In this document: piece by piece, positions 7,631 through 16,574 of the stretch | How the letters are laid out: the number at the start of each line of letters is the position of its first letter | Position numbering within the stretch: the first letter of the stretch is position 1 | Assembly: GCF_900626285.1 (NCBI RefSeq) | Contig: NZ_LR131147.1 | Span: forward strand, 266,268 to 330,267 | Direction of reading: 5' to 3' | DNA: 64,000 nt | Source of the DNA: Intestinimonas massiliensis (ex Afouda et al. 2020) | GTDB taxonomy: Bacteria > Bacillota > Clostridia > Oscillospirales > Oscillospiraceae | Notes under the pieces: generated by a model | Database searches by the model: none | Told to the model about the DNA's origin: nothing | The model's input: only the letters and a program-made list of their open reading frames with translations | Made by a program: the position numbers and the translations under genes

Positions 7631-10600
7631 TTAGGCCGCCGCATTGGCGTTGATCCGGTCGATGACACTTTTAATCCCAGCCCACAGGGACAGGTCTGTG
7701 AAAATCTCCACGATGCTTCCCCGATCCGTGAAGGGCGGTTCCTGAAGCACAGACAGGTCCTTCATCACGCCATTGTGTACGATGTACTCCACAATCTGGT
7801 TGACGAAGTAGATCTGCCGGCTGTCCAGGTTGACATCGTTTAAGTACTGGGCGAAGGCCTCCTTGGCGGCCTTCATGTCCATGCCTACGATCTCCCGGAC
7901 GAACTCTCCCAGCGGCTTTTGACCCACCTCGGCCTCATAGTCCTGCCTGGTGCCCACCTCGCTCCAGAGAATGGTCTCCAGTTCTTTCACATCCTCTGCC
8001 GTCAGCGGCACATTGGAGCGCAGCTTGACGATGGCGGGCTTATCCTGGTGCTGGCGGACGTAGAACTCCGCCTTGGCCTTGTAGTTCTTCAGGTCATCAT
8101 TCTCCAACTCCGACTCCTTCCACTCCACGGACAGGATATCATCTGTAAAGTTGGTATTGTAAATCGCGCCGTCGTGGGGCAGATACTTCATCAGGTTCCG
8201 CAAGCACTCCCGGATGTGTTCAAACTCGTTGATCCCGGCGTTGTCCAGGTAGTCGGTATGCAGGATCTTTTCGATGAGCTCAGACTGGGCCCGGATTTCC
8301 GGGATGTTGGCCACGCTGGCCACGCCGCTGACCTTCTTCACCAAGTCCTTTCGGGCTTTCTTGTAGGTCTTTCCCACCAGATAGGCCAGTTCGATGCCGT
8401 ACATCAGTGCGTCGAAGCGCACCGCACTTGCTTCATCCATGTCCGGCTGGAGCAGCGGAGCCACCTCGTCCCGCAGATAGAGGGTGTCCTCATAGCTGAG
8501 GGCCTGATAGCTTGCCATGTCGGCAAACTTCTCCACATACCTCAGGTGCTGCCGCACAGCAAAGTTCTCCCGATCCAGCTGCTGCACCTTGGAGAGCGTC
8601 TCTCCCACCAGCTTCTCTCGGAAGGGGATCAGTTCCTGGGTCTGGTAGGCCAGATCCTGGAGCTTGTAGACGATCTGGGCTTTCAAATAGAAGATGGCGC
8701 TTTGCAGAGCCATCTGGTTGGCGGTGGCCTTACCCTTGTTCATGCGGAAGAACTCGAAGTTGCCGCACAGGTCGAAGATGTAGAACTTGCTCTTGTCCTC
8801 CCCGTCCACCAGCCCCGGGCACAGCCGGGTGCCCCGGCCGATCATCTGCCAAAACTTCGCCTTGCTCATCACCTTCTTGAAGAACACCAGGTTCAGCACC
8901 TCGGGCACGTCAATGCCGGTGTCCAACATGTCCACGGAGATGGCGATCTGTGGCAGCTTTTTCGGGTCGGAGAACTCGTCAATGGCACTCTGGGCGTAGG
9001 TCATGTAGTTGTCGATAACCTTGGCGTAGCCGGGCAGATGGGGGTACTCCTTGCCGAACACCTCCAGAATTTTCTCGGCATGGCGGTGGTTCTTGGCGAA
9101 GATGATGGTCTTGCCCAGCTTCTCCCCGTAGTCGATTTTCAGGCCGTTGGTCATCAGCAGGTTCACTGCCAGACGGATGGTGTCCTCGTTGAACAGCCAC
9201 TCGTTGAGGGCAGAGGATTCGATCCGCTCGGGCAGCTCCCCGTTCTCGTCGGTAAAGGTGGCCTCGTATTCCGCCTTTTCCTCCTCAGACAGATCGGCGT
9301 AGGAGATGCCCTCCTCCAGGAATTTCAGCTTGCTCTCCACGGTGAGGAAGTCCACCAGGAAGCCGTCTTTCACCGCCTGGGCCAGTTCGTAGCCATAGGT
9401 GGGCACGCCGCTCTCCAGCTCAAAGACCTCGTAGGTGTTCTTGTCGATCTCATCCTTTGGGGTGGCGGTGAGGCCTACCAGGGGGGCGTCAAAATAGTTG
9501 AAAATGTCCCGGTACTTGTTGTAGATGGAGCGGTGGGCCTCGTCGCAGATGACCAGATCGAAGTGGCCCACGGTGAACAGCTTCCCCTCCCCGTCCTCCA
9601 CCGAGTCGATGCAGTTCATCATGGTCTGGTAAGTAGAAAAGACGCAGTGGGCGGTATAGTTGTCCTTCTCCTCGCACAGGTTGGTCACGGATAGATCGGG
9701 CAGCAGGTTTACAAAGCCGCGCTTGGCCTGGGTGACCAGAGAGTTGCGGTCAGCCAGAAAGAGGACATTTTTCACCCAACCGTGCTGGAGGAGCACATCC
9801 ACCAGGGCGATAACCGTCCGGGTCTTGCCGGAGCCGGTGGCCATGACCAGCAGGGCCTTCCGGCGGTTCTGGGTCAAGGCCTGGCAGGTGGCCTTGATGG
9901 CCCCCTCCTGATAGTAGCGGCCAGCGATGGCGTGGTCCACCTGGATGTACTTGAGGCTTGTCCGCATGGCCCGGAGGTTGAAGAGCTTCTCCAGGTCCCG
10001 CTTGGAGTAGAAGGCGGCCACCCGGCGCTCCGGGTAGGCCCCGTCGTCCAGGCGGGTGTCAAAGCCGTTGGTGAGGAAGATCACCGGGCGGCGGCCATAC
10101 TTCTGCTCCAGCAGGTCGGCGTACAGCTTGGCCTGCTGGCGGCCCTTGGCCGGGTCCACACAGGTGCGCTTGGCCTCGATGACAGCCAGGGGGCGGTGGG
10201 CGTCGTCGTAGAGCACATAGTCGGCATAGCCCACCTCGCTCTTGTTGGGCATGCCGGGCAGCTCCACCTCATTGAGCCAGTCCTTCCCCTCGGTCCAGCC
10301 TGCGTCGGTGAGCATGGCATCGATGTACAGCTTGCGGGTCTTGTACTCGGACAGATCCAGGGGTTTGGGGGTGTAGCTGGGCTGCTGGGCCTCCCGGCGG
10401 GCGGTGAGCTCTGCTTTGAGGGCCTGGTTTTCCGCCATGAGAGCGGCCAGGTCCACCTCGGGCACGGGAGCGGGGGCCGGAGCGGCGGGCTGCTGTTCCA
10501 GAAGGCCCGGGTCAAATGCTCCGGGGGTGTAAGTGGTACCATAGCAGCAGGCGATGAAGTCCATGAAGTACCAGAGGTTTTCCAGGCACAGCCGGGCCTG

Positions 10601-10915
10601 TTCCCTGGTGATTTTCTTCCCGGTGTGGGCGGCGGCATTGCCCGTCTGGCGGATGTACCTGAGGCGCTGCCACAGATCCCGGTCCACGATGGCCCGGAAG
10701 TCCTCGGTGTCCATGAGGCTGGCCAGCCGGTCGTCGTAGGGCATGACCAACCCGCCGTCCACGGAGTACATCCATTTGACGGCAAACTCCATACACCGGC
10801 GGCAGTTGACCACACAAGCCGCCGGGTCGATGGCATAGATTTTTTCCGCCGAGACAGCCACCTCTCCAAAAGTAGTAAATTGGGGGTCGGAGAGGAGAAA
10901 ATCAAAGTTGGTCAT
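7631..10915 (-). CDS. hsdR: type I restriction endonuclease subunit R
   Basis: The motor and nuclease subunit of a type I restriction-modification complex; it translocates unmodified DNA and cuts it. Of 1094 residues, 1-150 form a DUF4145-like domain, then a PD-(D/E)xK nuclease (VGYADYVLYDD then AVIEAKRT, about 230-255). The superfamily 2 helicase follows: Walker A ATGSGKT (about 360), DEAH in VICDEAHRSIYNKY, LTATP. The C-terminal EcoEI-type region completes it. Start 10915 is chosen because GAGGTAA precedes it. It is the last gene of the fic-hsdM-hsdS-x-hsdR operon, 27 nt after the small gene. All catalytic motifs are intact. Confidence 0.96.
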   Translation of the reverse strand: MTNFDFLLSDPQFTTFGEVAVSAEKIYAIDPAACVVNCRRCMEFAVKWMYSVDGGLVMPYDDRLASLMDTEDFRAIVDRDLWQRLRYIRQTGNAAAHTGKKITREQARLCLENLWYFMDFIACCYGTTYTPGAFDPGLLEQQPAAPAPAPVPEVDLAALMAENQALKAELTARREAQQPSYTPKPLDLSEYKTRKLYIDAMLTDAGWTEGKDWLNEVELPGMPNKSEVGYADYVLYDDAHRPLAVIEAKRTCVDPAKGRQQAKLYADLLEQKYGRRPVIFLTNGFDTRLDDGAYPERRVAAFYSKRDLEKLFNLRAMRTSLKYIQVDHAIAGRYYQEGAIKATCQALTQNRRKALLVMATGSGKTRTVIALVDVLLQHGWVKNVLFLADRNSLVTQAKRGFVNLLPDLSVTNLCEEKDNYTAHCVFSTYQTMMNCIDSVEDGEGKLFTVGHFDLVICDEAHRSIYNKYRDIFNYFDAPLVGLTATPKDEIDKNTYEVFELESGVPTYGYELAQAVKDGFLVDFLTVESKLKFLEEGISYADLSEEEKAEYEATFTDENGELPERIESSALNEWLFNEDTIRLAVNLLMTNGLKIDYGEKLGKTIIFAKNHRHAEKILEVFGKEYPHLPGYAKVIDNYMTYAQSAIDEFSDPKKLPQIAISVDMLDTGIDVPEVLNLVFFKKVMSKAKFWQMIGRGTRLCPGLVDGEDKSKFYIFDLCGNFEFFRMNKGKATANQMALQSAIFYLKAQIVYKLQDLAYQTQELIPFREKLVGETLSKVQQLDRENFAVRQHLRYVEKFADMASYQALSYEDTLYLRDEVAPLLQPDMDEASAVRFDALMYGIELAYLVGKTYKKARKDLVKKVSGVASVANIPEIRAQSELIEKILHTDYLDNAGINEFEHIRECLRNLMKYLPHDGAIYNTNFTDDILSVEWKESELENDDLKNYKAKAEFYVRQHQDKPAIVKLRSNVPLTAEDVKELETILWSEVGTRQDYEAEVGQKPLGEFVREIVGMDMKAAKEAFAQYLNDVNLDSRQIYFVNQIVEYIVHNGVMKDLSVLQEPPFTDRGSIVEIFTDLSLWAGIKSVIDRINANAAA

Positions 10916-10942
10916 TATATTACCTCGCAAATAAACATTGCT

Positions 10943-11443
10943 CTATCGTCTATTTTGTACCCTTCCATTTGACTGTGAATTCTTTTTATTCCACAGAGAG
11001 GAAATGGCATTTGCGCAAAGTTGAGTTAAAGGTTCACCAATGGCCGCTTTATAATTAAACCCTAAAAGTTGCATTGTTTTTAATGTATCGACGCTGATTA
11101 AATCCTTTATTGCCTCAAATCCTTCAATATTTGTCCCCGGCGAAAAGGACTTGATAATGTCGAGCAAGCGAGTTGCTGTCAAATTCAAATGTTCAATATC
11201 CTCATCACTTATAATGATTCTATCCAATTCTGATTTATACGCTTGAGCAATTCTTATGGCTTCTTCTCGCTCTTGCAGTACCTCATTGATTAGTTCATCG
11301 TAGGTAGTCCGCAACTTTTCAGCATCTTTTATTTCTTTTGCAGCACGAATCTTCTTATTAACCGCAGACGCCGTACCTTTTACAGCCAATTCAGCAAGCG
11401 TAATCCCCATTTCAACCAATGGCTGTGCATATGTATCAGTCAT
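10943..11443 (-). CDS. unknown protein inside the hsd operon
   Basis: A 166-residue protein with no recognised domain. It has long amphipathic helices (AVNKKIRAAKEIKDAEKLR, then a Glu/Arg-rich stretch) suggesting a coiled coil. It is AT-rich, as is the adjoining half of hsdS, unlike GC-rich hsdM and hsdR. It lies 11 nt after hsdS and 27 nt before hsdR, so it is co-transcribed. It may be a passenger gene brought in together with the specificity region, or a modulator of the complex. Function unknown. Confidence 0.7.
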   Translation of the reverse strand: MTDTYAQPLVEMGITLAELAVKGTASAVNKKIRAAKEIKDAEKLRTTYDELINEVLQEREEAIRIAQAYKSELDRIIISDEDIEHLNLTATRLLDIIKSFSPGTNIEGFEAIKDLISVDTLKTMQLLGFNYKAAIGEPLTQLCANAISSLWNKKNSQSNGRVQNRR

Positions 11444-11454
11444 TTTATATCACC

Positions 11455-12600
11455 TCACCCAAAATATTGCTGCATTAGCGCTTTTTTCAGTGCTTCCAGT
11501 TTATCAAGGCTCCGCTGAATCGTCAATTTTGATTTCTCCACGCTTTCGGCAAAAGAAGCAAATTGATTTTGTATACTGATTTCTGGCATAGGTATTTGAA
11601 TTGCTTTAAACTTCTCCATGGAAACATTATACATGGAACCGCTTGTCCCTGTGGATGCTGCCGAAAACTTGTTTCGGATAGTCTGACTACTTAGAATATA
11701 CTTCATGTAAATTACATTAGTCACATCAGAAAAACGGATTTTCCATAACTTATCCGGCAAAATCAACTCGGGATAATCTTCCCTGATAATTGCTGTGGCA
11801 CCCACCATTTCTTTTGTATTTGCACGACTAAACAGCAGATCACCTTTTTGTGGGGAAACATATTTTTTTATGTTTTCTTGGTCATCTAAAACCTTGCATT
11901 CTTCTGGAATAAAATAGCCTTTTGTTACTGCACTAACCTTTAAAACGGCAATTTCACCCGCTTTTTTCTCTCGTTGTTTTCCGTTTCCGCTCCATCCAGA
12001 ATCAATTGATTTGATTACTGAGCCAATTTCTACAATTAACCAATTCATTGGATTGATCTCTGGGTCCCCAAACATCTCCACAAACCGTGCTTTAACCAGC
12101 AGATCCAGCTTGTCCAGCTGCGCCCGGCGCTTGGCAATCAGGTCACTGACTTTGTCCAGCGTGGCGGCAATGCGGCACTGTTCCTCCAATGGTGGCAATG
12201 GTATTTCTGTTTCAGCCAGAGTTTTTTTGTTAATTGCCTTAAAGGTACTTCCCGTACCTTTCGAATTTAGTTCGTCAACCTTGCATTCAAGCCCGTACCA
12301 TAAATATTTGGGGCTACACAATGTCTCATTTACGGTCAATGCTGCAAGTCCACGACCAATACAGCATTGTTTATCAGCGATGTTAAGCGCTCCTATCGGT
12401 GCACGCACAGAAATTAAAATATCACCGCACTCTGCAATTTTTGCGGGTGCATTGCACCAAATTCTAACCTTTGGATGAAGTTCGCCGAAGTCTGCGTTGC
12501 CTTGAAAAAAAGGCATTCCTTCTCCGCTTTCATTATAACTGGAAGACTCAGGGGATTGTCCCATGTTAATGCTGCAAATGTCTTCTAATCTCGCCATCAC
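11455..12600 (-). CDS. hsdS: type I restriction specificity subunit S
   Basis: HsdS picks the bipartite target of the HsdMR complex. The 381 residues show two target-recognition domains, each ending in a conserved helical spacer: the first after IPLPPLEEQCRIAATLDKV (about 138-185), the second after IPMPEISIQNQFASFAESV (about 330-381). Its start overlaps the hsdM stop (ATGA). Composition is mosaic: the central conserved spacer (about 12060-12200) is GC-rich like hsdM, while both recognition domains are AT-rich. That is the pattern left by exchange of recognition domains. Confidence 0.95.
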   Translation of the reverse strand: MMARLEDICSINMGQSPESSSYNESGEGMPFFQGNADFGELHPKVRIWCNAPAKIAECGDILISVRAPIGALNIADKQCCIGRGLAALTVNETLCSPKYLWYGLECKVDELNSKGTGSTFKAINKKTLAETEIPLPPLEEQCRIAATLDKVSDLIAKRRAQLDKLDLLVKARFVEMFGDPEINPMNWLIVEIGSVIKSIDSGWSGNGKQREKKAGEIAVLKVSAVTKGYFIPEECKVLDDQENIKKYVSPQKGDLLFSRANTKEMVGATAIIREDYPELILPDKLWKIRFSDVTNVIYMKYILSSQTIRNKFSAASTGTSGSMYNVSMEKFKAIQIPMPEISIQNQFASFAESVEKSKLTIQRSLDKLEALKKALMQQYFG

Positions 12601-14093
12601 ACCATCTCCTCCAGCTCCGCCAGGCCTGCGGAGATCTCCATCTCCAGCTCGTTGAGGTCGGCCAGAATCTCCTGGGTGGAGGGGTACTCCACAGGGACAT
12701 ACTCCACCTTCTTATACTTGTTGATGGAGAGGTCATAGCCGTTCTGGGCGATCTCCTCACGGGACACCAGGAAGGACTGCTCGGTGCGCTCCCGTTCCTT
12801 CTCCCCTTCCCGGTTATGGAACCGCTTGACGATATCGGGGATGTCGTTCTCCTTTATTTCGGTGCGCTTATCGTCCAGGGAGAAGCCGTCGGCCTTCATG
12901 TCGTAAAACCACACATCATCTGTGCCGCCGTGGCCCGTCTTGGTGAACACCAGCACCGCCGTGGACACCCCGGCGTAGGGCTTGAACACCCCGGAGGGCA
13001 TGGAGATCACCGCCTCCAGCCGGTTGCCCTCCACGATCTCCTTGCGGATATCCTTGTGGGCCTTGGAGGAGCCGAACAGCACCCCGTCGGGCACGATGAC
13101 GGCGCACCGCCCGCCCACTTTCAGCATCCGAAGAAAGAGAGCCAGGAACAGAAGCTCGGTTTTCTTGGTCTTGCACACCTTCAGCAGGTCGGCGGACACG
13201 ATGTCCGCGTCCAGGCTCCCCTTGAAGGGGGGATTGGCCAGAATGAGGGAATACTTCTCCCGGTCGGTGTTCTGGTCGCTGAGGCTGTCCCGGTACTCAA
13301 TGTAGGGGTTATCGATGCCGTGGGTCATCATGTTCATGGCCCCGATGCGCAGCATGGTGCGGTCCATGTCGTAGCCGTGGAACATGTGGTTCATGTAGTG
13401 GTCCTTCTTAGCCCGGTCGTAGAAGATTTCCTCTTTACAGTTCTCCTTGAGGTATTCCCCCGCCGCCACCAGGAAGCCGCCGGTGCCGCAGGCCGGGTCG
13501 CAGATCACATCGTCCGCCCGGGGGGCCATCATGTCCACCATCATGCGGATGATGTGCCGGGGGGTGCGGAACTGGCCGTTCACCCCGGCGGTGGCAATCT
13601 TGGACAGGAGGTATTCATAGATGTCGCCCCGGACGTCGGCGTCGTGGAGCTGCTCCGCCTGGGCGTAGATCTCGTCCATGGCGGTGACGATCTTGTCCAG
13701 CATCAGAGGCGTGGGGATCTTGAAGATGGCGTCCCCCATGTACTTGGCGTAGGCGCTGTCCTTGTCGGCGTGAAGGTCCTTGATGAAGGGGAACACCCAC
13801 TCCTGCATGACGGAATACATCTGCCCGGCGGGGAAGTCGTGGAACACCGACCACTTGAGCTGATTGCCCGGGATGGTCCGCTCCCCCACCTGTACCTCGC
13901 CGGCAAAGATGCTCTTGTGGGGCAGGCCCAGCATGGCACTCTCCCTGGCCCGCTGGTTGTCGGCGGCGTCCAGGTCGTGGATGAACATGAGATAGGTCAT
14001 CTGCTCCACCACGTCCAGGGGGTTGGTAATGCCGCCGGTCCAGAAGGTCTCCCAGAGGCGGTCGATCTTGTTTTTCAGTTCGCCAGTGATCAT
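12597..14093 (-). CDS. hsdM: type I N6-adenine methyltransferase subunit M
   Basis: HsdM methylates adenine at the site chosen by HsdS. The 498-residue protein has the helical N-terminal domain, the SAM-binding motif DPACGTGGFLVAAGEYL (about 200-216) and the catalytic NPPF in LILANPPFKGS (about 283-293). A C-terminal coiled region contacts HsdS. It follows fic by 6 nt and overlaps hsdS by 4 nt. Everything looks intact, so the system should be functional. Confidence 0.96.
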   Translation of the reverse strand: MITGELKNKIDRLWETFWTGGITNPLDVVEQMTYLMFIHDLDAADNQRARESAMLGLPHKSIFAGEVQVGERTIPGNQLKWSVFHDFPAGQMYSVMQEWVFPFIKDLHADKDSAYAKYMGDAIFKIPTPLMLDKIVTAMDEIYAQAEQLHDADVRGDIYEYLLSKIATAGVNGQFRTPRHIIRMMVDMMAPRADDVICDPACGTGGFLVAAGEYLKENCKEEIFYDRAKKDHYMNHMFHGYDMDRTMLRIGAMNMMTHGIDNPYIEYRDSLSDQNTDREKYSLILANPPFKGSLDADIVSADLLKVCKTKKTELLFLALFLRMLKVGGRCAVIVPDGVLFGSSKAHKDIRKEIVEGNRLEAVISMPSGVFKPYAGVSTAVLVFTKTGHGGTDDVWFYDMKADGFSLDDKRTEIKENDIPDIVKRFHNREGEKERERTEQSFLVSREEIAQNGYDLSINKYKKVEYVPVEYPSTQEILADLNELEMEISAGLAELEEMV

Positions 14094-14099
14094 GTTCTC

Positions 14100-15158
14100 T
14101 TACTCCTTTTCCCGGTTCCAGATATAGGCGGTATAGCGCCCGCCGCTGAGTTTCAGAATTTCCCCACCCTTTTGCAGATCGGCCAGAGTGCGCTGCACAG
14201 TAATCTGGCTGATATCGGGGCACTGTTCCATAATCTCTGCCTTGGTGATCTTTCCAAGGGTGCCTTTGATGATTTCCCGGATGCGGTCCGGCTTGTTCAT
14301 GCCACTGACAGCCAGAGCCTGCACTCGGGTGGAAAAGTCCCGGTAGGCTGCCGCCACCACGCCCAGGGTATAGCGCACAAAGGGGGCGTAGTCATTGGTT
14401 CCCTCGTGCCACCCCCGGGAGCTCTGCTGGAGGGCTTCATAGTAGGTTTCCTTGCTCTCCTCAATGAGCTTTTCGATGCTGATATACTTGCCCACGATAT
14501 ACCCCGCCCGGTAGAGCAGCAGCAGGGTCAGCAGGCGGCTCATGCGGCCGTTGCCGTCGTTAAAGGGATGGATACAGAGAAAGTCCAGAATGAACATGGG
14601 GATCAGTAGCAGCGGGTCCATCTCACCCTTCCCCACAGCCTCCTCATAGGCCCGACAGAGACAGTCCACCGTCTCCGGCGTCTCCCATGCGGGGAGTGGC
14701 TGGAAACGAACGGTTTTGTTCCCCTGGGCATCCGTCTCGGCGATCACATTGTCCGCCGTTTTGTAGTTACCGCCGTAGGATGCGCCGCTAAATTTATAGA
14801 GATCCCGGTGGAGCTGCAGGATCAGGGAGGATTTGGGCGGGATATAGTCAAAGCTCTCATGGATGGTGGCCAGCACATCCCGATAGCCAGCGATCTCCTG
14901 CTCGTTCCGGGTGCGTGGGGTGGTCTTGTCCTGCACCAATTTTTTCAGGCGCTCGTCCGAGGTATAGATTCCCTCGATTTTATTAGAGGACTCGGTACTC
15001 TGGATCTTGGCGATCTCCACCAGCTTGGCCAGGGTATCGGCTTTGGCTTCAATAAACAGAGCCTGTTCACCTTTATATTCATGGATCTGAGTCAACAGGG
15101 CCACGATATCCGGCGTAAGCAGCTTCTCATAGTTCTTGGAAAAATCGTAGGTGCGCAT
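14100..15158 (-). CDS. Fic family protein with winged-helix C-terminus
   Basis: Fic proteins transfer AMP or other nucleotides to target proteins. The core motif HPFNDGNGRMSR (about 197-208) has all catalytic and phosphate-binding residues. An inhibitory-helix motif of the class II type, TESSNKIEG, is seen at about 55-64, so activity is probably auto-inhibited. The C-terminal 60 residues (KITKAEIMEQCPDISQITVQ, then a wing GGRYTAYI) look like a winged helix that may bind DNA. I chose ATG 15158 because GCGAGG precedes it; the ATGs at 15188 and 15185 have no site. It heads the hsd operon, so it may be the operon's autoregulator. Confidence 0.9.
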   Translation of the reverse strand: MRTYDFSKNYEKLLTPDIVALLTQIHEYKGEQALFIEAKADTLAKLVEIAKIQSTESSNKIEGIYTSDERLKKLVQDKTTPRTRNEQEIAGYRDVLATIHESFDYIPPKSSLILQLHRDLYKFSGASYGGNYKTADNVIAETDAQGNKTVRFQPLPAWETPETVDCLCRAYEEAVGKGEMDPLLLIPMFILDFLCIHPFNDGNGRMSRLLTLLLLYRAGYIVGKYISIEKLIEESKETYYEALQQSSRGWHEGTNDYAPFVRYTLGVVAAAYRDFSTRVQALAVSGMNKPDRIREIIKGTLGKITKAEIMEQCPDISQITVQRTLADLQKGGEILKLSGGRYTAYIWNREKE

Positions 15159-15197
15159 TCTGTACCTCGCTCTGCGTAATTTCATCATTTTACTTAT

Positions 15198-15282
15198 AAT
15201 GATATAATTAAACTATATCAAGTAACCTTGACTGTGTCAAGGTTTAACTATATCATTTCAATAAAAATGATATAGTTAAACC
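15198..15282 (-). promoter_or_regulatory. palindrome-framed promoter of the fic-hsd operon
   Basis: Minus-strand promoter: -35 TTGACA (15235-15240), 17-nt spacer, -10 TATAGT (15212-15217). The word AATGATATARTTAAAC occurs three times: 15198-15213, inverted at about 15243-15257, and 15266-15281. The last two form a perfect 18-bp inverted repeat, GGTTTAACTATATCATTT (15241-15258) with its complement at 15265-15282. A second palindrome, CCTTGAC TGT GTCAAGG, covers the -35 (15226-15242), and GATATAATTAAACTATATC covers the -10. This is an operator array. Confidence 0.82.
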
Positions 15283-15292
15283 AGTAGAATAT

Positions 15293-15338
15293 AGCAATGC
15301 CGCCCTAGGATATCAGCCCAGGACGGCATTGCTTTGAT
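15293..15338 (-). terminator. terminator after the 15345 gene
   Basis: Stem AGCAATGCCG (15293-15302) with CGGCATTGCT (15324-15333), extended by partly paired bases, just past the stop of the minus-strand gene ending at 15345 and ahead of the fic promoter. Confidence 0.65.
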
Positions 15339-15344
15339 TCGATT

Positions 15345-15788
15345 TCAGTCCCACGCGTTAAAGATAATCTCCCCCACCGTCTGGGGGTTCCAGTAGCGGA
15401 TCTGCTCCAACTCTCCTTGGTTCAGTTCCCCGCACAGACCACGCCAGTTTTGGTTTAGCTCGCCGGTACTTAAAAAACGCACCGTTCCCTCCGGCAATCG
15501 GAGCCACTCCGGCGGGCCGCTGAAAATAAATCTGCCGTCAGCGTCCCGCTGGGCAAAGGCCCCATAGGGATAGTGGATGTTCTGTAAAAGAAAGACAGAT
15601 TGGTCATATCTGCTGAGTTTGGCAGAATAGAAGTTCCTTGAGGCGGTATCCGTGTCCACTTCTGCCACAGTCTCACCATTTTCCACGGCAATGGAGTAGC
15701 ACATCTGACAGAATGCTTTTTCGTCTAAAAACGGCGGCGGGGCTGTGTTCACGCTCCAAAATCCTGTAATTCCTCTTGGAAGTATCAT
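15345..15788 (-). CDS. hypothetical protein, possibly immunity-like
   Basis: A 147-residue soluble acidic protein with many aromatic residues (FWSVN, WLRLPEGTVRFL, RYWNPQTVGEIIFNAWD). No family is recognised with certainty. It is the last of a row of short acidic orphan genes on one strand, each preceded by its own short gap. That arrangement and composition resemble immunity genes of polymorphic toxin loci that have collected without the toxins. Confidence 0.55.
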   Translation of the reverse strand: MILPRGITGFWSVNTAPPPFLDEKAFCQMCYSIAVENGETVAEVDTDTASRNFYSAKLSRYDQSVFLLQNIHYPYGAFAQRDADGRFIFSGPPEWLRLPEGTVRFLSTGELNQNWRGLCGELNQGELEQIRYWNPQTVGEIIFNAWD

Positions 15789-15829
15789 TTTATCGTCCTT
15801 TGTTTGTAGTTCTTAGCAGATTTCCACAC

Positions 15830-16279
15830 TCAGCGAACGACCTCCAAGCAGTAGAACCACGGCCGGTTGTGATCTCTGTTATCCCAGTTTTCTGCTTGAA
15901 CGATCTCTTTCATGTCATCGGCGGTCAATTCGTCAATAGGAACTGTTTTTTTGCTGATATGCGGTCTGTCATCAAATTCCCAATAGCCAGAGAGCCAGAC
16001 ATTCCAAATTTCTACGCTGTCAGATTGTATCAGAGCGGTTCTAATATAATCAATAATTTGCTCGGCCCGTCCATCGGTAAACTGATGCAGTTCAAGATAA
16101 GCTCCGTATTTCTTCTCGCGGTATAGATCCACCTCGTCAAAGGGCAGCAGGCAATAATTATCATCCGCTCCCCCATCGAAGATAGTGCCCGTGTCCAAAT
16201 TGATCTCGAGAGGATACTCCTGCGACGGAGTAACTTCGGGCAGGGGAGTATCGGCTGCTATAAAAATGCAGTTACTCAT
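15830..16279 (-). CDS. hypothetical acidic protein, possibly immunity-like
   Basis: A 149-residue acidic protein starting MSNCIFIAADTPLPEV, with no signal peptide or membrane segment. The segment GTIFDGGADDNYCLLPF and the end NRPWFYCLEVVR suggest a small mixed alpha/beta fold. Its start overlaps the end of the upstream short frame by 8 nt, so the two are probably translated together. Function unknown; the immunity reading is inference from the neighbourhood. Confidence 0.58.
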   Translation of the reverse strand: MSNCIFIAADTPLPEVTPSQEYPLEINLDTGTIFDGGADDNYCLLPFDEVDLYREKKYGAYLELHQFTDGRAEQIIDYIRTALIQSDSVEIWNVWLSGYWEFDDRPHISKKTVPIDELTADDMKEIVQAENWDNRDHNRPWFYCLEVVR

Positions 16280-16478
16280 AGAAAATTTCCTTTTTCTCTT
16301 TATTGTTTTCTCCTGTCCATTCTACCCACTTTGCATGTTCCAATGTCATAATGGTGTGTTCAGGATATCTTCTGTGAATTTCGGTAAGGCAAATGCTTTC
16401 CCACTCTCCATACAAGCCCTCACCGGTTACCTGAAACTCTTCAGGGTTCCAATTAGATGATTTATATGTAGAATCCAA
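16272..16478 (-). CDS. short zinc-ribbon-like protein, start uncertain
   Basis: From a TTG at 16478 it gives 68 residues. The same frame stays open upstream to a TGA at 16575-16577 and there encodes a zinc-ribbon-like piece (CWGGQCEICGR, about 16479-16517) without ATG, GTG or TTG that I could place. Either translation begins at a non-standard codon, or the 5' end is broken. It ends in a Lys/Glu-rich tail and overlaps the next gene. Related short proteins often lie beside immunity genes. Confidence 0.45.
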   Translation of the reverse strand: MDSTYKSSNWNPEEFQVTGEGLYGEWESICLTEIHRRYPEHTIMTLEHAKWVEWTGENNKEKKEIFYE

Positions 16479-16574
16479 TCTTCCGCAAATTTCGCATTGT
16501 CCTCCCCAACAAAATGAGTCACTACCATAGTGTAAGATGATTTTTTTGTATATGTGTTTATGCTTAGACCGTTT

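Noticed and set aside
7919..9694. Long plus-strand open frames across hsdR (including a 396-codon frame at 9782-10972)
   Set aside because: They are antisense to the strongly motif-bearing hsdR frame, lack domains and have His/Leu/Val-rich composition typical of GC-rich shadow frames.
12816..14609. 597-codon plus-strand frame opposite hsdM and fic
   Set aside because: Antisense shadow of two genes with complete catalytic motifs; no ribosome site and biased composition.
15201..15282. CRISPR-like repeats before fic
   Set aside because: The repeats are palindromic and overlap promoter elements; spacers are absent.
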